Source: an uncultured Pantoea sp.
GTDB lineage: Bacteria; Pseudomonadota; Gammaproteobacteria; Enterobacterales; Enterobacteriaceae
Reading direction: 5' to 3'
Assembly: GCA_913775175.1 (NCBI GenBank)
Contig: CAJYKU010000034.1
Location: forward strand, 1-64,000
DNA length: 64,000 nt
Shown here: one piece after another, positions 49,004 through 58,239 of the stretch
Layout: each line of letters begins with the position of its first letter
Position numbering within the stretch: the stretch's first letter is position 1
The notes under the pieces: generated by a model
What the model was told of the DNA's origin: nothing
Seen by the model: the letters and a program-made list of their open reading frames with translations, nothing else
Databases searched by the model: none
Program-made: the position numbers and the translations under genes

Positions 49004-49175
49004 GAACGAATCCAGCCAGAAGGGAATAGCCTAACATTAACGATCCAGGCCGTTGGCGGCGCAGGCAGTCTGGTCACGGCCAGCGCGCAGATCCTGGGAG
49101 CATACTGAAGTATGTGACCAGGGACGAGCACTGCCCGGAACCAGAATGGCAAGTAAGCCAGGCCGATATTTTCTA
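49004..49175 (-). repeat. Structured insert between dnaN and recF
   Basis: This 172-bp spacer separates genes that normally abut. It contains a long imperfect inverted repeat at 49064-49135: outer arms GGCAGT/ACTGCC, inner arms CTGGTCAC/GTGACCAG and an inner stem CATACT-GA-AGTATG. There is no coding frame. It resembles a palindromic dispersed repeat, but no second copy was found in this window. As RNA it would form a large hairpin inside the dnaA operon message. Confidence 0.55.
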
Positions 49176-50276
49176 CTACAAGCGCATAGGCATGACAACG
49201 TAGGCCGCCGCCGGACTGGCGACATCTTCAATCTGCACGCTGGAAACGGAATCAGTCAGCAGCAGACGTACATTTTCGCACTTCAGTGCATTCAGCACAT
49301 CCAGCACATAGCTCACGTTAAAACCAATCTCCAGTTCAGTTCCACTGTAGGAGACATCCAGCATCTCTTCCGCCTCTTCCTGTTCCGGGTTATTGGCGGT
49401 GATCCTGAGCTGATTTTCAGTGATATAGATACGCACGCCGCGAAACTTCTCGTTCGACAAAATAGCCGCGCGGGCAAATGCCTGCTTAAGCAGATCGCAG
49501 CCTGCTTCCAGCGCTTTATCCGGATTCTTCGGCAATACGCGACGATAGTCCGGGAAGCGACCATCAACCAGCTTAGAGGTAAAAATAAAATCACCAACAT
49601 GCGCGCGAATATTGCTGCTGCCAATCTGAATACGTAGCGGATTTTCACCCCCATCCAGCAGCCTGACCAGCTCAATCACCCCTTTACGTGGCACGATCAC
49701 CGAATGGTTTGGCAGCGCCTGACCAATCGGCATTGAGCACACTGCAAGACGGTGACCATCAGTGGCAACGGTGCGCAACTCTTCGCCTTCGGTTTCAAAC
49801 AGCATACCGTTGAGATAGTAACGCACATCCTGATGTGCCATCGAAAACTGTGTTGCTTCGATCAGGCGTTTCAGTGTGGCCTGCGGCAGCGTAAATTCAA
49901 CCTCGCTTTGCCAGTCATCCAGATTAGGAAAGTCACTGGCAGGCAGGGTTGAGAGTGAGAAACGGCTACGGCCGGAACGCACCAGCATACGATCGCCTTC
50001 CAGCGTCAGACTAATCTCTGCCCCTTCTGGCAAACCGCGGCAGATATCCAGAAACTTGCGCGCCGGTACAGTGGTAGCGCCTGGCTCGTGCGGCTGACTC
50101 AATGCCACGCGTGCGACCATTTCCATTTCCAGATCGGTGCCGGTTAACAGCAGCGATCCGTCGTTTACCTGCAGCAGCAAATTGCCAAGGATCGGCAGCG
50201 TCGGGCGTCCACCAAGCGGACCACTTACCTGTTGCAGGGGTTTCAGCAATTGCTCACGTTCAACAATAAATTTCAT
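49176..50276 (-). CDS. dnaN: DNA polymerase III beta sliding clamp
   Basis: Ring-shaped processivity clamp that tethers polymerases and other partners to DNA. It has 366 residues, as in E. coli, with three clamp domains (about 1-120, 125-245, 246-366). The N-terminus MKFIVEREQLLKPLQQVSGPLGGRP and the C-terminus SPAAAYVVMPMRL, which helps form the protein-binding pocket, are conserved. It begins 5 bp after the dnaA stop. Confidence 0.98.
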   Translation of the reverse strand: MKFIVEREQLLKPLQQVSGPLGGRPTLPILGNLLLQVNDGSLLLTGTDLEMEMVARVALSQPHEPGATTVPARKFLDICRGLPEGAEISLTLEGDRMLVRSGRSRFSLSTLPASDFPNLDDWQSEVEFTLPQATLKRLIEATQFSMAHQDVRYYLNGMLFETEGEELRTVATDGHRLAVCSMPIGQALPNHSVIVPRKGVIELVRLLDGGENPLRIQIGSSNIRAHVGDFIFTSKLVDGRFPDYRRVLPKNPDKALEAGCDLLKQAFARAAILSNEKFRGVRIYITENQLRITANNPEQEEAEEMLDVSYSGTELEIGFNVSYVLDVLNALKCENVRLLLTDSVSSVQIEDVASPAAAYVVMPMRL

Positions 50277-50281
50277 ATGCG

Positions 50282-51685
50282 TCAGGAAGATAATGTTCGT
50301 ATAAGGTTAGAGAAATCTTCTTTGATGTCGTGGCTCTCTTCACGCAGCTGCTCAATTTTACGGCAGGCGTGCAGCACGGTGGTATGGTCACGGCCACCAA
50401 ACGCATCGCCAATCTCTGGCAGGCTATGGTTGGTGAGCTCTTTTGCCATTGCCATCGCCATTTGACGCGGACGCGCCACAGAGCGTGAACGACGCTTGGA
50501 CAGCAAATCTGCTACTTTAATTTTGTAATATTCGGCTACGGTCTTCTGAATATTATCGATAGTGACCAGCTTCTCCTGCAGTGCCAGCAGGTCACGCAAC
50601 GCCTCGCGGACAAAATCGATAGTGATTGCCCGCCCGGTAAAGTTCGCGTTGGCAATAACACGATTCAGTGCCCCTTCCAGCTCACGCACATTAGAGCGCA
50701 GGCGCTTGGCAATAAAGAACGCCACTTCGCCAGGCAGACGAATATCGTTTTCATCCGCTTTTTTCATCAGAATAGCTACGCGCGTTTCCAGCTCAGGCGG
50801 CTCGATCGCTACGGTCAGACCCCAGCCAAAGCGCGACTTCAGACGATCTTCAACGCCATTTATCTCTTTAGGATAGCGGTCTGATGTCAGAATGATCTGC
50901 TGATTACCCTCGAGCAGCGCATTGAAGGTATGAAAAAACTCCTCCTGCGAGCGCTCTTTATTAGCAAAAAACTGGATATCATCGATCAGCAGTGCATCTA
51001 CCGAGCGGTAGTAGCGTTTGAACTCTTCAATCGCGTTATTCTGCAGCGCTTTTACCATATCCTGTACAAAACGCTCTGAATGCATGTAAACCACTTTGGC
51101 ATTAGGTTTACGGGCAATAATGCCGTTACCTACCGCGTGTAACAGGTGCGTTTTACCCAGACCGGTGCCACCATACAGAAACAGCGGATTGTACGCACCG
51201 CCCGGATTGTCTGCCACCTGACGTGCCGCCGCGCGCGCCAGCTGGTTCGATTTACCTTCAACAAAGTTGTCAAAGTTATGACGGTTGTTCACATTCGAGC
51301 GATAAGTCACATCTGCAGGTGCCGGTACAGAATCCCAGCTGGGACGCAGCACTTGCGCAGGCGCCGGACGAGTTTCCACCGGCGCGGGTGCGCTGACGCT
51401 ACTCGCCATAACCGGCTGTGCGGCAGCAACCTGAGCCACCGGCCGGGTACCAACCTCAAACCGCAGCAAAGGCACGTTTGCGCCGCAGAACTCATTCAGC
51501 AGCCCATTAATACTGTTGAGATATTTATCCCGAACCCAGTCGAGTACAAACCGATTTGGTGCATACAAGGCCAGCGTATTGTCGTTTAATTCAGCCTGCA
51601 GTGGACGGATCCACATACTGAATTCGGTGGCAGGTAATTCATCCTGCAAACGGGCAAGACACTGTTGCCAAAGCGTAAGTGACAC
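50282..51685 (-). CDS. dnaA: Chromosomal replication initiator DnaA
   Basis: AAA+ initiator that binds DnaA boxes at oriC and opens the duplex. Translation starts at a GTG (51685) preceded by GGAG, giving 467 residues, the E. coli length and start codon; the frame open further upstream is not used. Domain I (1-90, [16 protein letters not shown]), a variable Pro/Ala-rich domain II, the AAA+ domain with Walker [10 protein letters not shown] and LLIDDIQF, and domain IV with [14 protein letters not shown] are visible. First gene of dnaA-dnaN-recF-gyrB. Confidence 0.98.
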   Translation of the reverse strand: MSLTLWQQCLARLQDELPATEFSMWIRPLQAELNDNTLALYAPNRFVLDWVRDKYLNSINGLLNEFCGANVPLLRFEVGTRPVAQVAAAQPVMASSVSAPAPVETRPAPAQVLRPSWDSVPAPADVTYRSNVNNRHNFDNFVEGKSNQLARAAARQVADNPGGAYNPLFLYGGTGLGKTHLLHAVGNGIIARKPNAKVVYMHSERFVQDMVKALQNNAIEEFKRYYRSVDALLIDDIQFFANKERSQEEFFHTFNALLEGNQQIILTSDRYPKEINGVEDRLKSRFGWGLTVAIEPPELETRVAILMKKADENDIRLPGEVAFFIAKRLRSNVRELEGALNRVIANANFTGRAITIDFVREALRDLLALQEKLVTIDNIQKTVAEYYKIKVADLLSKRRSRSVARPRQMAMAMAKELTNHSLPEIGDAFGGRDHTTVLHACRKIEQLREESHDIKEDFSNLIRTLSS

Positions 51686-51816
51686 GGCGGACTCCACTCG
51701 TACAAAATCGATAAGAATTTCAGGCGCTAATAATAGAAACTGTCTTTTTGACACAGGCGGTCAGAAAGCGCCTGCGACCGCTGTCTGCGGTAGTCATCCC
51801 TGGCAATCGCGGTAAG

Positions 51817-52041
51817 GATCGTCAGCGGAAGGGCGGATCATAGCGCAAAGCAGCTCAGAGATCTTCCCTTTCTACACAGTTTTGATCCAATTTATCCACA
51901 GGATGCAAAACCCTTAGTTAGTTTACCTGTTCTGGCGAAAAAGCAAGCGGCGATCGCAGCTCAGAGATGAATTATTCAATCGGTATCGCGTTTTTATGCC
52001 TGTGGACAGCGCCTGCGATCGCAAGAAGATCCTGGACGATC
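51817..52041. promoter_or_regulatory. dnaA promoter region with DnaA box and GATC cluster
   Basis: The dnaA-rpmH divergent region has a perfect DnaA box TTATCCACA (51892-51900) and a weaker one near 52001. A -10-like TATGAT for dnaA lies at 51837-51842 (minus strand). Eight Dam GATC sites start at 51817, 51836, 51860, 51884, 51952, 52017, 52028 and 52038, about one per 30 bp. This fits DnaA autoregulation and SeqA/Dam control as known for E. coli dnaA. No AT-rich unwinding region is seen, so it is not called oriC. Confidence 0.75.
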
Positions 52042-52042
52042 C

Positions 52043-52070
52043 TTGCGCTTTCCTTTACAGGCCGTATAAT
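52043..52070 (+). promoter_or_regulatory. rpmH promoter
   Basis: TTGCGC (52043-52048), a 16-bp spacer and a perfect TATAAT (52065-52070). The implied leader to the rpmH start is about 205 nt. It overlaps the edge of the GATC cluster. Confidence 0.75.
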
Positions 52071-52271
52071 TCCCCACCCGGCATTAACACATGCAGTATT
52101 AATGCCCGGAATAGCGGTGTTTCAGGGTATTCAGGTCCCGCGACCAGCGAAGTAAATTGACTCCGGACTGTACAATTATTACAATCCCGCCTCTTTATTA
52201 AAGACACATTGAGGCGTCGGTCGCTTTACTGCCCCGAAAACGCGTCACCCAGTGAAATTTTTCAAGTTTAG

Positions 52272-52424
<153 letters not shown>

Positions 52425-52439
52425 TAAAAGCTAACCCTC

Positions 52440-52799
52440 GTGGTTCAGCTCGCATTTCCCAGGGAGTTACGCTTGTTAACTCCCGCTCATTTCACTTTCG
52501 TCTTCCAGCAACCTCTTCGGGCTGGCACGCCGCAAATCACCATCCTCGGCCGCCACAATTCGCTGGGGCATCCCCGCATCGGTCTTACCGTCGCCAAAAA
52601 GCATGTAAAGCGCGCGCATGAACGTAATCGGATCAAGCGATTGACCCGTGAAAGTTTTCGTCTGCGTCAGCATGAATTGCCAGCGATGGATTTTGTTATT
52701 GTTGCGAAAAAGGGAATTGCTGACCTCGATAACCGGGCACTGATGGAAGCGTTGGAGAAACTATGGCGTCGTCACTGTCGCCTGGCTCGCGGTTCCTGA
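52440..52799 (+). CDS. rnpA: Ribonuclease P protein component
   Basis: Protein cofactor of RNase P, which with M1 RNA matures the 5' ends of tRNAs. It has 119 residues from a GTG start (52440), as in E. coli. The signature [24 protein letters not shown], the RNR motif that contacts the RNA, is complete. Its last 37 bp overlap yidD. Confidence 0.97.
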   Translation: MVQLAFPRELRLLTPAHFTFVFQQPLRAGTPQITILGRHNSLGHPRIGLTVAKKHVKRAHERNRIKRLTRESFRLRQHELPAMDFVIVAKKGIADLDNRALMEALEKLWRRHCRLARGS

Positions 52800-53020
52800 T
52801 CGCACTGATACGCGTCTATCAACGCGCCATCAGCCCTCTGCTGGGACCTCATTGCCGGTTCCATCCTACCTGTTCGCAGTATGGGATTGAGGCCTTGCGC
52901 CGTTTCGGCGTGTTAAAAGGTAGTTGGTTGACGATTAAACGCGTATTAAAATGCCACCCTTTGAACCCGGGTGGCGACGATCCTGTACCGCCAAAAACCT
53001 TTGATACCAGAGAACATTAA
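52763..53020 (+). CDS. yidD: Membrane protein insertion efficiency factor YidD
   Basis: An 85-residue amphipathic membrane-associated protein that improves YidC-dependent insertion. The family motif [19 protein letters not shown] is intact, followed by [12 protein letters not shown]. It starts inside the 3' end of rnpA in another frame and ends 2 bp before yidC, as in E. coli. Confidence 0.96.
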   Translation: MASSLSPGSRFLIALIRVYQRAISPLLGPHCRFHPTCSQYGIEALRRFGVLKGSWLTIKRVLKCHPLNPGGDDPVPPKTFDTREH

Positions 53021-53022
53021 CG

Positions 53023-54669
53023 ATGGATTCGCAACGCAATCTCTTTCTCATCGCTTTTCTGTTCGTGTCTTTTATGATCTGGCAAGCCTGGCAAACGGAC
53101 CACGCTCCGCAGCCGCAGCAGACTCAGACCACGCAGAACACAAGCAGCGCAGCGGGTGATGCCGCCACTTCCGGCGTACCGGCCAGCGGTCAGGGCAAAA
53201 CCATCACCGTTAAAACTGATGTCCTGTCACTCAACATCAACACGCGCGGTGGCGATATTGAGCAGGCCCAGCTGCTGACTTACCCGGATAAACTGGGTTC
53301 AGACGCACCATTCCAGCTGCTGGAAACCACTCCGGCGTTTGTTTATCAGGCGCAGAGCGGCCTGACTGGTCGTAACGGCCCGGACAACCCAAACAATGGT
53401 GCTCGCCCACTCTATACCGCGACACAGGACAGCTTCGAGATGGCCGATGGTCAGACCGAACTGCGTGTACCGCTGACCTGGACTGGCGAAAATGGTGTGG
53501 TGTATACCAAGACCTTCGTCTTTAAGCGCGGCGAGTTCGCGGTTAACGTAGACTACAACATCAATAACGCCTCCCAGCAGCCGCTGGAAGTTGCGATGTT
53601 TGGTCAGCTCAAGCAGACCATTGATCTGCCCAAGCACCGTGACACCGGCAGCAATAATTTTGCGCTGCATACTTTCCGTGGTGCGGCCTACTCCACCAGC
53701 GATGCTAAATATGAAAAATATAAGTTCGATACCATCGCTGATAACGAAAATCTGAACACCACAACCAGTAATGGCTGGGTAGCAATGCTGCAGCAGTACT
53801 TTGCTACTGCCTGGGTGCCACGTACGCAGGGTAACAACACCCTCTACACCAGCAACCTGGGCAATGGTGTTGCGGCAATCGGCTATAAGTCAGCGCCGGT
53901 CACCGTGGGTGCAGGTGCGCAGCAGACGCTGGGCGCGACGCTCTGGGTTGGACCAGAAATTCAGGATAAGATGGCAGCCATTGCGCCGCACCTGGATTTA
54001 ACCGTGGATTATGGCTGGCTGTGGTTTATCTCTCAGCCACTGTTTAAGCTGCTGAAGTTCCTGCACAGCTTTATCGGTAACTGGGGCTTCTCCATTATCG
54101 TTATCACCTTTATCGTGCGCGGCATCATGTACCCGCTGACCAAAGCGCAGTACACCTCGATGGCTAAAATGCGTATGCTGCAGCCGAAGATTCAGGCGAT
54201 GCGTGAGCGTCTGGGCGACGACAAGCAGAAGCAGAGTCAGGAGATGATGGCGCTCTATAAAGCGGAGAAAGTTAATCCGCTGGGCGGCTGTCTGCCACTG
54301 ATTATTCAGATGCCAATCTTCCTGGCGCTCTATTACATGCTGTCTGGTTCGGTGGAACTGCGCCATGCGCCGTTTATGCTCTGGATCCACGACCTCTCCG
54401 CGCAGGACCCCTACTATATCCTGCCGGTGATTATGGGCGTGACGATGTTCTTTATTCAGAAGATGTCGCCTACCACCGTGACTGATCCAATGCAGCAGAA
54501 GATCATGACCTTTATGCCAGTGATCTTTACGGTATTCTTCCTGTGGTTCCCGTCAGGTCTGGTGCTGTACTACATCGTCAGCAACCTGGTCACCATTCTT
54601 CAGCAGCAGCTGATTTATCGCGGACTGGAAAAACGTGGTCTGCATAGCCGCGACAAGAAGAAAGCCTGA
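53023..54669 (+). CDS. yidC: Membrane protein insertase YidC
   Basis: Inner-membrane insertase and chaperone working alone or with SecYEG. It has 548 residues, the E. coli length. It shows an N-terminal membrane anchor ([23 protein letters not shown]), a large periplasmic beta-domain (about 60-340), and the conserved five-helix core with the positively charged groove region [22 protein letters not shown]. The basic tail is [12 protein letters not shown] strong terminator follows. Confidence 0.98.
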   Translation: MDSQRNLFLIAFLFVSFMIWQAWQTDHAPQPQQTQTTQNTSSAAGDAATSGVPASGQGKTITVKTDVLSLNINTRGGDIEQAQLLTYPDKLGSDAPFQLLETTPAFVYQAQSGLTGRNGPDNPNNGARPLYTATQDSFEMADGQTELRVPLTWTGENGVVYTKTFVFKRGEFAVNVDYNINNASQQPLEVAMFGQLKQTIDLPKHRDTGSNNFALHTFRGAAYSTSDAKYEKYKFDTIADNENLNTTTSNGWVAMLQQYFATAWVPRTQGNNTLYTSNLGNGVAAIGYKSAPVTVGAGAQQTLGATLWVGPEIQDKMAAIAPHLDLTVDYGWLWFISQPLFKLLKFLHSFIGNWGFSIIVITFIVRGIMYPLTKAQYTSMAKMRMLQPKIQAMRERLGDDKQKQSQEMMALYKAEKVNPLGGCLPLIIQMPIFLALYYMLSGSVELRHAPFMLWIHDLSAQDPYYILPVIMGVTMFFIQKMSPTTVTDPMQQKIMTFMPVIFTVFFLWFPSGLVLYYIVSNLVTILQQQLIYRGLEKRGLHSRDKKKA

Positions 54670-54703
54670 TCTTCAACCGGATTAAGCAACAGGTATAATC
54701 AAA

Positions 54704-54740
54704 GGGCGACATTTATGTCGCCCTGTTTTTTTTCATTTTT
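54704..54740 (+). terminator. Terminator between yidC and mnmE
   Basis: Eight-bp stem GGGCGACA/TGTCGCCC with a 4-nt loop, followed by a long T-rich run interrupted by single bases. mnmE starts 33 bp further on and probably has read-through or its own promoter. Confidence 0.88.
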
Positions 54741-54772
54741 TAGCCCGACACAGAGCGGGCAAGAGGACGATC

Positions 54773-56137
54773 ATGAGCCACAGCGATACTATCGTTGCGC
54801 AGGCCACACCGCCGGGACGCGGCGGTGTGGGTATTTTGCGTATATCGGGCACCCGGGCAGCCGCGGTCGCTCAGGCGGTGCTGGGCAAACTGCCAAAACC
54901 CCGTTACGCCGACTACCTGCCCTTCAGCGATGCTGATGGCAGCGTGCTGGATCAGGGGATTGCGCTGTGGTTTCCCGGTCCCAACTCCTTTACTGGCGAA
55001 GATGTACTGGAGCTGCAGGGCCACGGCGGCCCCGTGATCCTTGATCTGCTGCTGAAACGTATTGTCGCACTGCCTGGCCTGCGCATCGCCCAGCCGGGAG
55101 AGTTCTCCGAACGCGCCTTCTTAAATGACAAGCTCGATCTGGCCCAGGCTGAAGCGATTGCCGATCTTATTGATGCCAGCTCAGAGCAGGCTGCGCGCTC
55201 AGCGGTTAATTCGCTGCAGGGGGTATTTTCGCAGCGCGTGAATGCGCTGGTTGAAGCGCTGACCCACTTACGTATCTATGTCGAAGCTGCCATTGATTTC
55301 CCGGATGAAGAGATCGATTTTCTCTCTGATGGCAAAATCGAGTCACAGCTCAATGCGGTGATCGGCGATCTGAATAGCGTGCGCGCTGAAGCCCGTCAGG
55401 GCAGTCTGCTGCGTGAGGGTATGAAGGTGGTGATTGCCGGACGTCCTAATGCTGGCAAATCGAGCCTGCTGAATGCGCTGGCAGGCCGTGAAGCTGCGAT
55501 TGTCACGGATATTGCCGGTACTACACGCGATGTCCTGCGTGAGCATATTCATATTGATGGTATGCCGCTGCATATTATTGACACCGCTGGCTTGCGCGAA
55601 GCCAGCGACGAAGTTGAACGTATCGGTATTGAGCGTGCCTGGCAGGAGATTGAACAGGCCGATCGTGTGCTGTTTATGGTAGATGGCACCACCACTGATG
55701 CCACCGAAGCCACAGCCATCTGGCCCGATTTTGTCGCCCGCTTACCGGCTGAGTTACCCATTACCGTGGTGCGTAATAAAGCCGATATGACGGGTGAAAC
55801 ACTGGGACTGACAACTTTCGCGGATCACGCTCTGATTCGCCTCTCTGCCCGTACCGGTGATGGAGTACAAACGCTACGCGATCATCTGAAAGAGAGCATG
55901 GGATTTGCCGGCAGTATGGAGGGTGGATTTCTGGCACGCCGTCGTCATCTGCAGGCGCTGGAGCTGGCTGCCACACATCTGTTGCAGGGCAAAGATCAGC
56001 TACTGGGCGCATGGGCGGGTGAGCTGCTGGCCGAAGAGCTACGCCTGGCGCAGCTGGCGCTGAGCGAGATCACTGGTGAATTTACCTCTGATGATCTGCT
56101 GGGCCGTATCTTCTCCAGCTTCTGTATCGGGAAATAG
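54773..56137 (+). CDS. mnmE: tRNA-5-carboxymethylaminomethyl-2-thiouridine synthesis GTPase MnmE
   Basis: GTPase that, with MnmG, modifies the wobble uridine of several tRNAs. It has 454 residues, as in E. coli. The N-terminal formyl-THF-binding domain begins [26 protein letters not shown]; the helical domain encloses the G domain with P-loop GRPNAGKSS (Lys229), DIAGTTRD and DTAGLR. The C-terminal CIGK with the essential cysteine is intact. In E. coli tnaCAB follows; here it does not. Confidence 0.98.
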   Translation: MSHSDTIVAQATPPGRGGVGILRISGTRAAAVAQAVLGKLPKPRYADYLPFSDADGSVLDQGIALWFPGPNSFTGEDVLELQGHGGPVILDLLLKRIVALPGLRIAQPGEFSERAFLNDKLDLAQAEAIADLIDASSEQAARSAVNSLQGVFSQRVNALVEALTHLRIYVEAAIDFPDEEIDFLSDGKIESQLNAVIGDLNSVRAEARQGSLLREGMKVVIAGRPNAGKSSLLNALAGREAAIVTDIAGTTRDVLREHIHIDGMPLHIIDTAGLREASDEVERIGIERAWQEIEQADRVLFMVDGTTTDATEATAIWPDFVARLPAELPITVVRNKADMTGETLGLTTFADHALIRLSARTGDGVQTLRDHLKESMGFAGSMEGGFLARRRHLQALELAATHLLQGKDQLLGAWAGELLAEELRLAQLALSEITGEFTSDDLLGRIFSSFCIGK

Positions 56138-56683
56138 GGGTGCAGAGCAGGCAATAAAAACCAGCCAGAGACGCTGTAATTTATTTAAATTCAGGCTTTT
56201 CTGGCTGGTAACGTTTTGCCGAGCTCTTGCCCGAAATATCACACTCTTCAGGTTCGCCATCAGCATTAACATAATCAGACTGGAGCAATCCGGTTTCTGC
56301 CTGATCTTCTCCGCGCCTCTTGCGCCAGCGCAGGCCAGATTACGAGCTGTTATGCCGTGCCTTTTACTCATCCTCTTATGTCATCATAACGTTATGCCAT
56401 GCAGAGCTGACATAGCGATATAGCGATATAGCGATATAGCGATATAGCCAGCGTTATTTACTCCGGAACAGACTCAGGCAACACATCTGGCAGCAAAAAT
56501 TGTTCTGTCTGATATCGTCAGCCGGAGAGTGCAGGAGTGCTATCTGGCTAGCCGTATCATATCTCTTTGTTATTTGGCACGCCTCTGGCTTTGCAGTATA
56601 ACGATAAGTGATTGCGCCAATCACATCGTGCATTATTTATACTAAAAACCGGCTTCGCGTCGCAGCCTGAAAAGGAGATAACC
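56138..56683. other. Gene-free region after mnmE with repeats
   Basis: A 0.55-kb spacer where E. coli has the start of tnaCAB. No TnaC-like leader peptide or tryptophanase fragment was recognised. It contains a widely spaced 10-bp inverted repeat ACCAGCCAGA/TCTGGCTGGT (56160-56169 and 56200-56209) that may act in mnmE transcript ending, and an 8-bp tandem array at 56412-56448. The promoter of the rutE-like gene should lie near its right end. Confidence 0.5.
56412..56448. repeat. 8-bp tandem repeat ATAGCGAT, 4.6 copies
   Basis: Perfect head-to-tail units ATAGCGAT at 56412, 56420, 56428 and 56436, plus a partial fifth unit. A non-coding microsatellite of this kind can vary in copy number by slippage between strains. 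It is not inside a gene, so any effect would be on spacing or local DNA structure. Confidence 0.92.
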
Positions 56684-57274
56684 ATGAGTACCCCTCTCGA
56701 TAATGCAGCGCTGCAAACGCTGTTTACTGAAGCCCGCACTCACAGTCACTGGCAGGATAAGCCGGTTTCACAGGATGTGTTACGCGAGCTCTACGCACTG
56801 ACCGCGCTGGGCCCAACCTCGGCTAACTGCTCGCCAGGACGCTTTGTGTTTGTCACTTCTGCCGAAGGCAAGGCGAAGCTGAAACCCGCTCTCTCTTCTG
56901 GCAATGTTGACAAGACGATGGCAGCGCCGGTTACGGTGATCGTTGCGTGGGACCCTGAGTTTTTTGAGCAACTGCCACGACTCTTTCCCTTTGGCGATGC
57001 GCGCAGCTGGTTTACCAGCAGTCCGGAACTGGTTAAAGAGACCGCATTTCGCAACAGCAGTTTGCAGGCAGGATATCTGATTCTGGCAGCGCGTTCGCTT
57101 GGGCTGGATGCAGGCCCGATGTCCGGCTTTGATCCAACTAAAATCAACGCTGCTTTTTTCAGTGAGAACCGCTGGCAGGTCAATATGCTGATTAATCTTG
57201 GCTATGGCGAGAGCAGCAAATTGCATCCTCGTCTGAAGCGCCTGGGATTTGACGAAGCCACAACCTTTGCCTGA
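56684..57274 (+). CDS. rutE: RutE-like malonic semialdehyde reductase / nitroreductase family
   Basis: A 196-residue nitroreductase-fold flavoprotein, the same length as E. coli RutE, which reduces malonic semialdehyde to 3-hydroxypropionate in pyrimidine breakdown. Visible are [38 protein letters not shown], the [25 protein letters not shown] segment and LINLGYG. The ATG follows AAGGAG. The other rut genes are not nearby, so the substrate may differ; the name reflects subfamily resemblance. Confidence 0.82.
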   Translation: MSTPLDNAALQTLFTEARTHSHWQDKPVSQDVLRELYALTALGPTSANCSPGRFVFVTSAEGKAKLKPALSSGNVDKTMAAPVTVIVAWDPEFFEQLPRLFPFGDARSWFTSSPELVKETAFRNSSLQAGYLILAARSLGLDAGPMSGFDPTKINAAFFSENRWQVNMLINLGYGESSKLHPRLKRLGFDEATTFA

Positions 57275-57461
57275 ACAGGGTCAGACATCTGCGCTACTCT
57301 GCCGTCAGTGCCGGCAGAGTAATATCTCTGTACACCCTGCCGATTTCTTACTTAAGTCTTATCTGAATTTTATCTTTCTGACAGAAATGCCTGATGCAAA
57401 CATCTAGGAAAATTCTTACAATACCCCTGATGATTATTCGTCCATTTTCATGGAGCGACAG

Positions 57462-58223
57462 ATGGCTGGTCATTTTATTCGCTGGATGGGTGCTGCACCA
57501 CCTCCGGCTACACTATCGCGGATCACGCCTGATGTGATAGATAGCGCGGCGCGTCTGCCTGACAGACGGCGCGGGCGCTTTCTTGCCGCTCGTGAGCTGC
57601 TGGCTCAGCTGATGCTGCGTGTTTACGGCATAGATAAACTGCCGCCACTCATCACCACGGCTCAGGGTCGCCCCTGCTTTGCCGATCCTGACCTGCCAGA
57701 TTTCAGCATCTCCTATACCGGAAATATGATCGGTGTGCTGCTGGCAGAAGAGGGAGGCCGGGCCGGTCTCGATATGGAAATTGTACGGGCACACAGTCGC
57801 CAGACTCAGGAGGCGCTGATTCAGGAATTCTCTTCAGCAGAAAGAGCCTGGATCAATGCACAGCAGGACTTTATGGAGGCGGCGACGCAAATCTGGACAC
57901 TACGCCAGAGCGTACTCAAACTCACCGGTGAAACAGAACAGAGTAGCAACTCTCTGCGACTTCATCCGGCAGCAGGCAGACTGCGCTCCACACTCTATCC
58001 TGATATTCAGGCCATATGCGATGCTGAGCCAATGCTGGTCTGGTCTTGTGCTCTATCTCCTGGCACTGAGCATCTGCGATTGTGGGAGATAGATGCGCAG
58101 CAGCAGTGGGTGGCGCTGCGCGATATTGAGATGAATAAGCCAAATATGGAGCCGCGTACACTGCGTCTTACCAGTCTGCCCGGCGAACGTCTGACCGGGC
58201 AGCAGGCAATGGAACATTGGTGA
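57462..58223 (+). CDS. yieE: YieE, 4'-phosphopantetheinyl transferase-like protein
   Basis: A 253-residue protein of the Sfp/AcpT phosphopantetheinyl transferase superfamily. It keeps RFLAARELLAQLM, the FSISYTGNMIGV region, and the magnesium motif GLDMEIVR (Asp104, Glu106). In the third motif, however, the usual W..KE...K reads WTLRQSVLK, so the metal-coordinating glutamate is Gln149. As I recall it, E. coli YieE has Arg there, so this looks like a family trait that may reduce or abolish activity. It lies beside adeP, as in E. coli. GGAG precedes the ATG at 57462. Confidence 0.85.
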   Translation: MAGHFIRWMGAAPPPATLSRITPDVIDSAARLPDRRRGRFLAARELLAQLMLRVYGIDKLPPLITTAQGRPCFADPDLPDFSISYTGNMIGVLLAEEGGRAGLDMEIVRAHSRQTQEALIQEFSSAERAWINAQQDFMEAATQIWTLRQSVLKLTGETEQSSNSLRLHPAAGRLRSTLYPDIQAICDAEPMLVWSCALSPGTEHLRLWEIDAQQQWVALRDIEMNKPNMEPRTLRLTSLPGERLTGQQAMEHW

Positions 58224-58239
58224 AAACAGGCAGGCTTGC

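Noticed and set aside
56138-56683. tnaC leader peptide or tryptophanase remnant after mnmE
   Set aside because: No WFNIDxxL-like leader, no PLP-enzyme motif and no coding frame were found in the gap.
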